Assembly: GCA_934101225.1 (NCBI GenBank)
Contig: CAKOQK010000025.1
Location: 1 to 17,444 of the forward strand
DNA: 17,444 bases
Origin: an uncultured Bacilli bacterium
GTDB lineage: Bacteria > Bacillota_I > Bacilli_A > RF39 > UBA660
Direction of reading: 5' to 3'
Shown here: positions 1-4,988 of the stretch, piece by piece
Layout of the letters: the number at the start of each line of letters is the position of its first letter
Position numbering within the stretch: position 1 is the first letter of the stretch
Program-made: the position numbers and the translations under genes
The notes under the pieces: model-generated
Told to the model about the DNA's origin: nothing
What the model saw: the letters and a program-made list of their open reading frames with translations, nothing else
Database searches by the model: none

Positions 1-24
1 AATGAATTTTTGATGTTAATAAGT

Positions 25-58
25 AAAATAAAAAGAGCATTATTTATAAATAATACCC
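25..58 (-). terminator. Rho-independent terminator after divIVA
   Basis: Read on the minus strand, a 10-bp stem (arms 49-58 and 35-44, two G-U pairs, TATA loop) is followed by a T-rich run (34 down to about 25). It lies 37 bases beyond the divIVA stop codon and should end the sepF-divIVA transcript. A second small stem (76-81 with 88-93) sits between it and the stop but has no T-run. Confidence 0.7.
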
Positions 59-94
59 TTTTGTCAACAGTCTGAAAACCTCTATCAAGGTTTA

Positions 95-532
95 TTAATT
101 ATTATCCATATCTATTTTATCTATTTCATCAGCTAAATCCATTTGATTTTCTAATAAAATTTTAAGTTTTTTCTTAAACATGATTATATTTCTTTTTAAT
201 CTTACACTTTCAAGTTCAATTTTTTCAGCTTGCATTAATGCTTCATTAACAATGCGTGATGCATTTTTCTTAGCATCATTTATTAAGTTATCTGCTTCAT
301 CTTTAGCTAATTTTTTCATTTGATTAGCACTTTCTTCCGCCATTAAAATAGTTTTGTTTAACGCTAATTCTAAATTATTATATTTTTCAAGTGACTTAGA
401 AAGTTCATTTATTTCACTATCTTTTTGTTTTAACTTATTAAGCATTGATTCGTATTCATTAACTACTTCATTAACGAATTTATTAACTTCGTCTTTATTA
501 TATCCATCTTTTGATGTGCTAAACTTTTCCAT
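95..532 (-). CDS. divIVA: DivIVA-domain cell-division/polarity protein
   Basis: A 145-aa cytoplasmic protein of the DivIVA/GpsB type, which binds curved membrane and places division or polar proteins. The N-terminus (about residues 4-25) carries the family pattern F-x-x-x-x-x-GYN-x-x-EVN-x-FV, the membrane-binding crossed-loop segment. Residues about 27-140 are charged and heptad-like with almost no Pro or Gly, as expected for the long parallel coiled coil. It is a little shorter than Bacillus DivIVA (about 164 aa). The start is 18 nt after the sepF stop, with an AAGGAT-type ribosome site, so the two genes form one operon. A GpsB-like role cannot be excluded from sequence alone, but the sepF neighbour favours DivIVA. 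Confidence 0.88.
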   Translation of the reverse strand: MEKFSTSKDGYNKDEVNKFVNEVVNEYESMLNKLKQKDSEINELSKSLEKYNNLELALNKTILMAEESANQMKKLAKDEADNLINDAKKNASRIVNEALMQAEKIELESVRLKRNIIMFKKKLKILLENQMDLADEIDKIDMDNN

Positions 533-550
533 AATTTCACATCCTTATTA

Positions 551-949
551 CTAGAAATCTATTTCATCCTCTACTTTTTTAACTTTTTCATTTTCACTCA
601 TTTTACCTTGAACTGAAACATTTTTAGGAGTACATAAATATATACCATTGCCAAGTTTTTGTAAATCTCCACCAATAGCATAAATACATCCAGTTAAAAA
701 GTCAATTATTCTTTTAGCTTGTTCACTAGTTACTCTCTTTAAATTAACAACAACACTGTTACGTTTTTTTAAATGATCTGCAATTGTTTGACTTTCAGAA
801 TATGCTCTAGGTTCTACTAGAATCATTTTACTACCACTATTTGCTTCTTCTTCTTTATAATTTTTTTCACTTATTGAATAAAATTCTTCTTCAACATTAT
901 TATCTCTTTCAGTTTCTTCCTTAAATAAATTACTTATCTTTAAGCCCAT
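551..949 (-). CDS. sepF: SepF, FtsZ-associated division protein
   Basis: A 132-aa SepF, the membrane-bound protein that bundles and tethers FtsZ filaments. The N-terminus (MGLKISNLFK) fits the short amphipathic membrane anchor. An acidic linker of about 30 residues follows, then the SepF core: ILVEPRAYSE, IADHLKKRNSVVVNLKR, RIIDFLTGCIYAIGGDLQKL and IYLCTPKNV. These match the conserved blocks, including the buried Gly-rich dimer strand. A strong GAGGAGG ribosome site precedes the ATG. In most Bacillota sepF lies in an ftsZ-ylmE-sepF-ylmG-ylmH-divIVA string; here divIVA follows directly and no ylm gene is present on either side. Confidence 0.95.
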   Translation of the reverse strand: MGLKISNLFKEETERDNNVEEEFYSISEKNYKEEEANSGSKMILVEPRAYSESQTIADHLKKRNSVVVNLKRVTSEQAKRIIDFLTGCIYAIGGDLQKLGNGIYLCTPKNVSVQGKMSENEKVKKVEDEIDF

Positions 950-1097
950 AAATAATTCCTCCTCGTACTATAATAATATCTTATCATAAACTTAATTTAA
1001 ATTAAAGAATAATTTTTAGATTTTCCAACTTTTTTCAAAAGTGTGTTTGATAAATTTTAATACATAATTTTTTTGACAAAAGCTTTCATCTGTTCGC

Positions 1098-1126
1098 TTG
1101 TTTTATGAATTTACTTATTATATAAT
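1098..1126 (+). promoter_or_regulatory. Promoter of the small toxin-like gene
   Basis: TTGTTT (1098-1103), a 17-bp spacer and TATAAT (1121-1126) make a good sigma-A promoter. Transcription should begin near 1131-1133, giving a 5' leader of about 60 nt before the small ORF at 1192. Confidence 0.65.
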
Positions 1127-1156
1127 TTTAGCTGGAACATTTGATGTGAGTGTCGT

Positions 1157-1182
1157 CCTCCAATCTTGAGAAAGAAAGGAGG
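1157..1182 (+). promoter_or_regulatory. Leader hairpin hiding the Shine-Dalgarno sequence
   Basis: CCTCC (1157-1161) is exactly complementary to GGAGG (1178-1182), the core of the ribosome site of the 30-codon ORF. Inside it, CTT-GAGA-AAG (1165-1174) forms a 3-bp stem with a GNRA-type GAGA loop. Folded, this hairpin would block ribosome binding, as described for several type I toxin mRNAs. Confidence 0.55.
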
Positions 1183-1191
1183 TAGATAAAG

Positions 1192-1284
1192 ATGAAAACT
1201 AAGACTTTTATAATAAAAGTTCTAAAGCTCATTGCTATCATTTTGTTACTTTCTACCTTACTGGTGTTAGCAATAAAAAAATAG
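1192..1284 (+). CDS. Small hydrophobic peptide, likely type I toxin
   Basis: A 30-residue ORF starting MKTKTFIIKVLKL, continuing with an uninterrupted hydrophobic stretch (IAIILLLSTLLVLAI) and ending KK. It is a single predicted membrane helix with positive charges at both ends. The ribosome site is excellent (AAGGAGG, 1176-1182, 9 nt before ATG). It has its own promoter upstream and a strong terminator downstream, and a convergent antisense RNA with its own promoter and terminator overlaps its 3' end. That layout is the one known for type I toxin-antitoxin loci (Fst, TxpA, BsrG types); such toxins usually damage or depolarise the membrane. I do not recognise the peptide as a member of a named toxin family, so function is inferred from architecture. 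A regulatory leader peptide is the main alternative. Confidence 0.65.
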   Translation: MKTKTFIIKVLKLIAIILLLSTLLVLAIKK

Positions 1285-1310
1285 ACACTCTTCAGCATTG
1301 ATAGAGTGTC
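1275..1310 (-). terminator. Terminator of the antisense RNA
   Basis: Read on minus: GACACTCT (1310-1303), an 11-nt loop, AGAGTGTC (1291-1284), then TATTTTTTT. An 8-bp perfect stem with a T-run fits intrinsic termination. The T-run is the complement of the AAA-rich last codons of the small ORF. Confidence 0.72.
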
Positions 1311-1324
1311 AATTCCATTAAACT

Positions 1325-1366
1325 AGAGGCGACATTCACTTGCAAAATCGAATGTTCCTCTTTTTT
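1325..1366 (+). terminator. Terminator of the toxin mRNA
   Basis: AGAGG (1325-1329) pairs with CCTCT (1357-1361) and ACATTC (1332-1337) with GAATGT (1350-1355), with a small internal loop and a 12-nt apical loop, followed by six T. The 3' arm is also complementary to the very start of the mRNA (see findings). Confidence 0.75.
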
Positions 1367-1397
1367 ATTTTATGCAAGTTCTCTTGCTTTCATACTA

Positions 1398-1426
1398 ATG
1401 ATAGCATATTCTATTAGTATTGTCAA
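1398..1426 (-). promoter_or_regulatory. Strong promoter of the antisense RNA
   Basis: On minus: TTGACA (1426-1421), exactly 17 bp, TATCAT (1403-1398). The -35 is consensus and the -10 is 5 of 6. Predicted start is a G at 1391. It has a better -35 than the toxin promoter, as expected for a constitutive antitoxin RNA. Confidence 0.75.
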
Positions 1427-1440
1427 AAATCTAAATAGCA

Positions 1441-1466
1441 AAATAAAACCCCTAAAAATAGGGATA
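1441..1466 (-). terminator. Terminator after tRNA-Arg
   Basis: On minus: ATCCCTA, TTTT loop, TAGGGGT (7 bp with one G-U pair) followed by TTTATTTT. It starts 14 nt beyond the tRNA 3' end and separates the tRNA transcript from the antisense-RNA promoter. Confidence 0.75.
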
Positions 1467-1479
1467 ATATTAACAAAAT

Positions 1480-1555
1480 GGTGTCTCCGGCGCGATTCGA
1501 ACGCGCGACCGTACGCTTAGAAGGCGTATGCTCTATCCAGCTGAGCTACGGGGAC
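1480..1555 (-). tRNA. tRNA-Arg (anticodon TCT)
   Basis: A complete cloverleaf reads on the minus strand: acceptor GTCCCCG, TA, D-stem GCTC/GAGC with loop AGCTGGATA, anticodon stem TACGC/GCGTA around CTTCTAA, variable CGGTC, T-stem GCGCG/CGCGC with a TCGAAT loop core, acceptor CGGAGAC, discriminator A and an encoded CCA. The anticodon TCT reads AGA/AGG, the main Arg codons of this AT-rich genome. Oddity: the acceptor stem has a C-A mismatch at pair 4-69, with the other six pairs intact. It is a lone tRNA with its own promoter and terminator. Confidence 0.95.
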
Positions 1556-1591
1556 ATATCTCAAATGAACAAATTAATTCTATAATATTTT

Positions 1592-1620
1592 TTAATATAA
1601 ATCAAGTATTTAAATGTCAA
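1592..1620 (-). promoter_or_regulatory. Probable tRNA-Arg promoter
   Basis: On minus: consensus TTGACA (1620-1615), 17 bp, TATTAA (1597-1592, 4 of 6). Start would be near 1585, about 30 nt before the mature tRNA 5' end. Confidence 0.5.
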
Positions 1621-1635
1621 AATCTTCTAAAAAAA

Positions 1636-1659
1636 GAAAAAACTGCTAATAATTAGCAA
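1636..1659 (-). terminator. Terminator of the engB-LRR-91aa operon
   Basis: On minus: TTGCTAA, TTA loop, TTAGCAG (7 bp with one T-G pair), then TTTTTTC. It begins 3 nt after the stop of the 91-aa gene. Confidence 0.7.
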
Positions 1660-1661
1660 TT

Positions 1662-1937
1662 TTACCCATATAATCTTTTTAAATAAATGATATTCCCGTC
1701 ATGCTCTAACTTAATTAAATCATCATCTTCTTCTATTATTTCTTTTCCATATTCACTTGTTAAAGGACCAATATTAAGGATATTCTCTTTAATTAAAGGA
1801 AAACTCAAATATAAGTAATCTCCAACAACTGGTTTATCACTATAAAATTCTATATTAATATTATAACTATTTTTAGAATTAACATCACATAAATAGTAAT
1901 TAAATCCATCAATCTTTTTAACTAATAATTTTATCAT
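1662..1937 (-). CDS. Hypothetical 91-aa protein, last gene of the engB operon
   Basis: Function not recognised. The product is small and soluble, rich in alternating hydrophobic residues (IKLLVKKIDGFNYYLCDV, KPVVGDYLYLSFPLI, NIIYLKRLYG), which suggests mostly beta strands, possibly a small OB- or SH3-like barrel; this is a guess. It has an acidic patch EEDDD near residue 70 and no signal peptide or membrane helix. Its ATG overlaps the TGA of the upstream LRR gene (ATGA, 4 nt), so it is probably translationally coupled and co-expressed with it. A terminator follows directly. Confidence 0.7.
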   Translation of the reverse strand: MIKLLVKKIDGFNYYLCDVNSKNSYNINIEFYSDKPVVGDYLYLSFPLIKENILNIGPLTSEYGKEIIEEDDDLIKLEHDGNIIYLKRLYG

Positions 1938-3697
1938 AATAATTCACCTTTCTTTTTATTTAACAATTCTAAAAGTTTTTTATTATATACATTTTCCCAT
2001 GTACAATTATTAGCTAAATTAATATTTTCTATTTCCAGCGCATTACGTAAAAAATATTTAGGTAAATATGCTAAACTAGGTAAATTAACACTCATGATTA
2101 TTTGGTTAGCAGCTAAAAACATTTTACCTATCTCTTTTAAATTAGGTAGTGATATATATTCAAGGTCTTTATTTCCTATTAAAAACATATCACCAGTTTT
2201 TTCTAAATTATCTGCTTCAAACATTCTTAACCTTCTTGCTTCAGCCATAAAATATTCACCTGTTTCTTTCAAACAAGGAAGCACTGCATAAATTGCTTTA
2301 TCATCTGATTTAAAGAAACATTTACCAGTATAGCATAAACTAGGCATTATAATTGATTTTAGTTCTCTATTAGAAAACATAAAATTATTTCCTACTTTTT
2401 GTAATGAATTAAATTTTATACTTTGAACTATAATATTTCTCTTTAAGAAATCATTACCAATTATAATCGTGTTAGATAAATCAACAACTTTTAGATTGAT
2501 ATTATTAGCTAGGAAATAATTACCTATAACAACCGTACTATCTAAATTAAATTGTTCTAAATCCGTATTAGCAAACAATACATCATTACCTATTTCTCTA
2601 ACGTTATTAAATTCCATAAATTTTAAATATCGTCCAGAAATTAAAAAACAATCAGGCAACTTAGTTATTTCATTATTTTTTATTCCAATTAATTTATTAT
2701 CAAAAGACAAAGTAAGTTCAAACACATTATTTTCTTCATTAGTTATATAAACATTTTTATAGTCTTGGTTTCTAACTATTTCTATATTTTTAATTTTGCC
2801 AACAACTTTACTAAAACTATCTCTTAAATTATTATCATAAACATCTATTTTTTTATTAACTAAATCAATTATAAAATAATCCATAATAATATACTTTTCC
2901 GGATCATATTTAATCACATTACCATTATCAACTATTATATTATTTGTACAATAATAAATATCATTTAATTTATAATTATATTTGTAATATTCTCCATCTA
3001 TACTAATATAATTTTCCATTTGAAATTCAGAATTTTCATCATAAATTTCTCTAATTCCATAGAATTTATAAAAACTCATTGTTAATCCCGGTATAATATT
3101 ATCTAAATTATTATCAAACGTAGAATCTGGGTTATTGACTACTTCGTTATAACGATTTTTTATTGATAAATGATTATTTTTATCTCTTGTAAACTGAATT
3201 GATATTACACTTGTTCCATATTCGTCTTGTCTATCTGGAATAAGAAAATCTTCTCTTTTAATATCTAAAATGTTCTTCTTAACAGCAAAAAATACATATT
3301 TATTTTCTAATCTTGAGGCTGGGTCTAGAAAAGTGCACAATTGTTCTCCCAAAATAAAATATTTTTTAAATGAATTAACTTCTTCAACTGTTTTACATTC
3401 AAACAAATCGTATCCAGCATCATCTAATAATTCTTTAGGTGTTTTGCTTACATCTCTTATGTCATATTCATTTTTAAGCCCTGCATTGCTATAAATAAAA
3501 TCATTAAATTCAGACTCTTTATGATTTTCTTTAATATCGTTATATAAGCTATCCTTTACATAATAAAAATGCTTATTTAATATTTCTACTAATTTTCCAG
3601 GTATATTTAAAATTGTAGGAAAGCATTCCCTACAATAATGCATCATTTTTTCACCATATTTTTTCTTTATATATTTTAAATCTTTATTTAAATCCAT
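1934..3697 (-). CDS. Cytoplasmic leucine-rich-repeat protein (BspA-like repeats)
   Basis: 587 aa. The C-terminal half (about residues 348-565) is a run of roughly ten 22-24-residue repeats with the pattern L-x-x-I/V-G-x-x-F/Y-L/M-x-x-N-x-x-L, as in LRR_5/BspA-type repeats (for example REIGNDVLFANTDL, VIGNYFLANNINL, KEIGKMFLAANQI). The N-terminal 340 residues are not a domain I can name; they contain a notable block around 178-205 (IKNRYNEVVNNPDSTFDNN, then LDNIIPGL). No signal peptide, LPXTG or membrane helix is visible, so unlike secreted BspA proteins it should be cytoplasmic. It starts 2 nt after the engB stop with little ribosome-site sequence, consistent with coupling, and overlaps the next gene by 4 nt. 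LRRs imply protein binding; partner and role are unknown. Confidence 0.85.
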   Translation of the reverse strand: MDLNKDLKYIKKKYGEKMMHYCRECFPTILNIPGKLVEILNKHFYYVKDSLYNDIKENHKESEFNDFIYSNAGLKNEYDIRDVSKTPKELLDDAGYDLFECKTVEEVNSFKKYFILGEQLCTFLDPASRLENKYVFFAVKKNILDIKREDFLIPDRQDEYGTSVISIQFTRDKNNHLSIKNRYNEVVNNPDSTFDNNLDNIIPGLTMSFYKFYGIREIYDENSEFQMENYISIDGEYYKYNYKLNDIYYCTNNIIVDNGNVIKYDPEKYIIMDYFIIDLVNKKIDVYDNNLRDSFSKVVGKIKNIEIVRNQDYKNVYITNEENNVFELTLSFDNKLIGIKNNEITKLPDCFLISGRYLKFMEFNNVREIGNDVLFANTDLEQFNLDSTVVIGNYFLANNINLKVVDLSNTIIIGNDFLKRNIIVQSIKFNSLQKVGNNFMFSNRELKSIIMPSLCYTGKCFFKSDDKAIYAVLPCLKETGEYFMAEARRLRMFEADNLEKTGDMFLIGNKDLEYISLPNLKEIGKMFLAANQIIMSVNLPSLAYLPKYFLRNALEIENINLANNCTWENVYNKKLLELLNKKKGELL

Positions 3698-3699
3698 AA

Positions 3700-4284
3700 T
3701 TATTTCAAATGCTCAGCAATTACTTTGCCTACCTCGTCTCTTCCCTTCTTATTTACTGATGAAAAATAAATAACATGATCATTTTCATCTAAATTTAATA
3801 CAGCTTTTATATTTTTTAAAGTTTTATCTCTATTAGAAGGTTTAATTTTATCATATTTATTAGCAACAATAGTTACTGGAATATTATAATATTTTAAATA
3901 ATTATACATAAGTACATCATTTTCAGTTGGCTTATTTCTTCCATCAATTATCATGAAAACATTTCTTAAATTACTTCTTGATTTTAAGTATTCTTCAATC
4001 ATTAAACCAAACTTTTTTTGAGTTGCTTTACAGACGCTTGCATACCCATATCCGGGAACATCTACTAAATAAAATGACTCATTACATAAATAAAAATTTA
4101 AAGTTTGAGTTTTTCCGGGAGTTGCACTTGTCCTAGCGTAATTCTTTTTACCTATCATGGTATTAATAAAACTACTTTTACCTACATTAGATCTTCCTAC
4201 CAATAAAAATTCTGGTTTGTTATCAGTTGGATACTGACTTGTTCTGATTGCTATAACTTTTAAATCACTTGTTTCAATTTTCAT
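3700..4284 (-). CDS. engB: Ribosome-biogenesis GTPase EngB/YsxC
   Basis: A 194-aa TrmE-Era-EngA-EngB-type GTPase, needed for large ribosomal subunit assembly in Bacillus. Visible motifs: G1 GRSNVGKSS (30-38), G2 region ARTSATPGKTQ with the switch Thr, G3 DVPGYGYA (75-82), G4 NKYD (142-145; TKxD is more usual, so the preceding residue varies) and G5-like FSSVNKKG (174-181). Length is normal. The first gene of a three-gene operon, it has a near-consensus promoter upstream and a GAGG ribosome site. It is divergent from recU. Usually engB follows lonA or clpX; here it leads an LRR protein, which is unusual. Confidence 0.95.
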   Translation of the reverse strand: MKIETSDLKVIAIRTSQYPTDNKPEFLLVGRSNVGKSSFINTMIGKKNYARTSATPGKTQTLNFYLCNESFYLVDVPGYGYASVCKATQKKFGLMIEEYLKSRSNLRNVFMIIDGRNKPTENDVLMYNYLKYYNIPVTIVANKYDKIKPSNRDKTLKNIKAVLNLDENDHVIYFSSVNKKGRDEVGKVIAEHLK

Positions 4285-4330
4285 ATAATTTTCCTCAATT
4301 CAATTAAATAAACTCTTAGTTTACACTTTA

Positions 4331-4359
4331 ATTATAATAAAGATGTTAAAAAATTGCAA
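4331..4359 (-). promoter_or_regulatory. Promoter of the engB operon
   Basis: On minus: TTGCAA (4359-4354), 17 bp, TATAAT (4336-4331, consensus), with the start expected about 40 nt before the engB ATG. On the opposite strand a TATAAT at 4388-4393 probably serves recU, but no well-spaced -35 is evident there. Confidence 0.7.
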
Positions 4360-4412
4360 ATTTGTAGAAAAAATCTTTATCCTAAAGTATAATTAATTAT
4401 GGGTGATACATA

Positions 4413-4988
4413 TTGTTATATCCAAATAATATTAAAAAGAAAGTTAAAAAGAATATATCTTTTGCTAATAGAGGAATGGATTTAGAAACTCTTATTAATG
4501 AAGCCAATGAATTTTATCTAAAGGAAGATATTGCTGTTATTTATAAGAAACCTACCCCTGTTAAAATAAAAAAAGTAACATATACTAATGATATACCAAA
4601 AGTTGAAGGATACTTAAATCAAAAATCCACTTTGGATTATGTTGGATTATATAAAGGAAAATATATTGATTTTGATGCTAAAAAAACACTGAATTTGAAT
4701 TCATTTCCTTTATCTAATATTCATCTTCATCAATTAAATCATATGAAGATGATAATGGAGCATGATGGTATTACATTCTTACTAATTGATATTCAAAATA
4801 AAGTATTTTTACTTAAAGGAGAAGATATTATTAATTTTATTGAAAATAATAATAAAAAAAGTATACCCTACTCTTATATAGAAGAAAAAGGTTATCAAAT
4901 TGAATATAGTTATAATCCTATATTAAATTATATTAAAACGATTGATAATGTTTATTTTAAAGGAGAAATTAAAAATGAAAAAAATTAA
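4413..4988 (+). CDS. recU: RecU Holliday-junction resolvase
   Basis: 191 aa. RecU cuts Holliday junctions during recombination repair and chromosome segregation in Bacillota. The sequence follows the family closely: YPNN start, FANRGMDLE (18-25), IAVIYKKPTPVKI (40-52), the nuclease core STLDYVGLYKGKYIDFDAKKT (72-92) and SFPLSNIHLHQLNHM. The usual catalytic Glu of IDFEAK is Asp here (D88), with D75 and K90 kept, a conservative but notable change. The start is TTG, chosen because GGGTGAT at 4401-4407 is well spaced and the homology begins at MLYPN; the nearby ATG (4399) and GTG (4403) are in other frames. The gene overlaps the PBP start by 14 nt, forming the recU-ponA pair known from Bacillus. 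Confidence 0.93.
   Translation: MLYPNNIKKKVKKNISFANRGMDLETLINEANEFYLKEDIAVIYKKPTPVKIKKVTYTNDIPKVEGYLNQKSTLDYVGLYKGKYIDFDAKKTLNLNSFPLSNIHLHQLNHMKMIMEHDGITFLLIDIQNKVFLLKGEDIINFIENNNKKSIPYSYIEEKGYQIEYSYNPILNYIKTIDNVYFKGEIKNEKN

Larger units (their letters stand above)
1275..1391 (-). ncRNA. Antisense RNA (type I antitoxin candidate)
   Basis: Predicted minus-strand RNA of about 117 nt, running from a strong promoter (-35 at 1421-1426, -10 at 1398-1403) to a hairpin plus T-run at 1310-1275. It has no credible ORF. Near its 5' end GCAAG-AGAA-CTTGC (1387-1374) folds into a small hairpin, a typical antisense-RNA recognition loop. It is fully complementary to roughly the last 90 nt of the toxin mRNA, including the last three codons and stop, the 3'UTR and the sense terminator. 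In known systems such an RNA blocks translation or triggers RNase III cleavage. Its existence is inferred from signals only. Confidence 0.62.

Noticed and set aside
39..67. Minus-strand TTGACA (67-62) as a promoter for a gene beyond the window
   Set aside because: With 17-bp spacing the -10 would be AATAAT, inside the stem of the divIVA terminator. Termination explains the segment better; the TTGACA may be chance.
3270..3494. Plus-strand ORFs within the LRR gene (also 2094-2291) and within divIVA (354-554)
   Set aside because: They are shadows of the minus-strand genes, lack ribosome sites and have compositions unlike real proteins.
4942..4974. Longer N-terminus for the PBP starting at 4942
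   Set aside because: The ATG at 4975 has a well-placed AAAGGAG site and gives a typical basic tail; the upstream ATG has none and lies deeper in recU.
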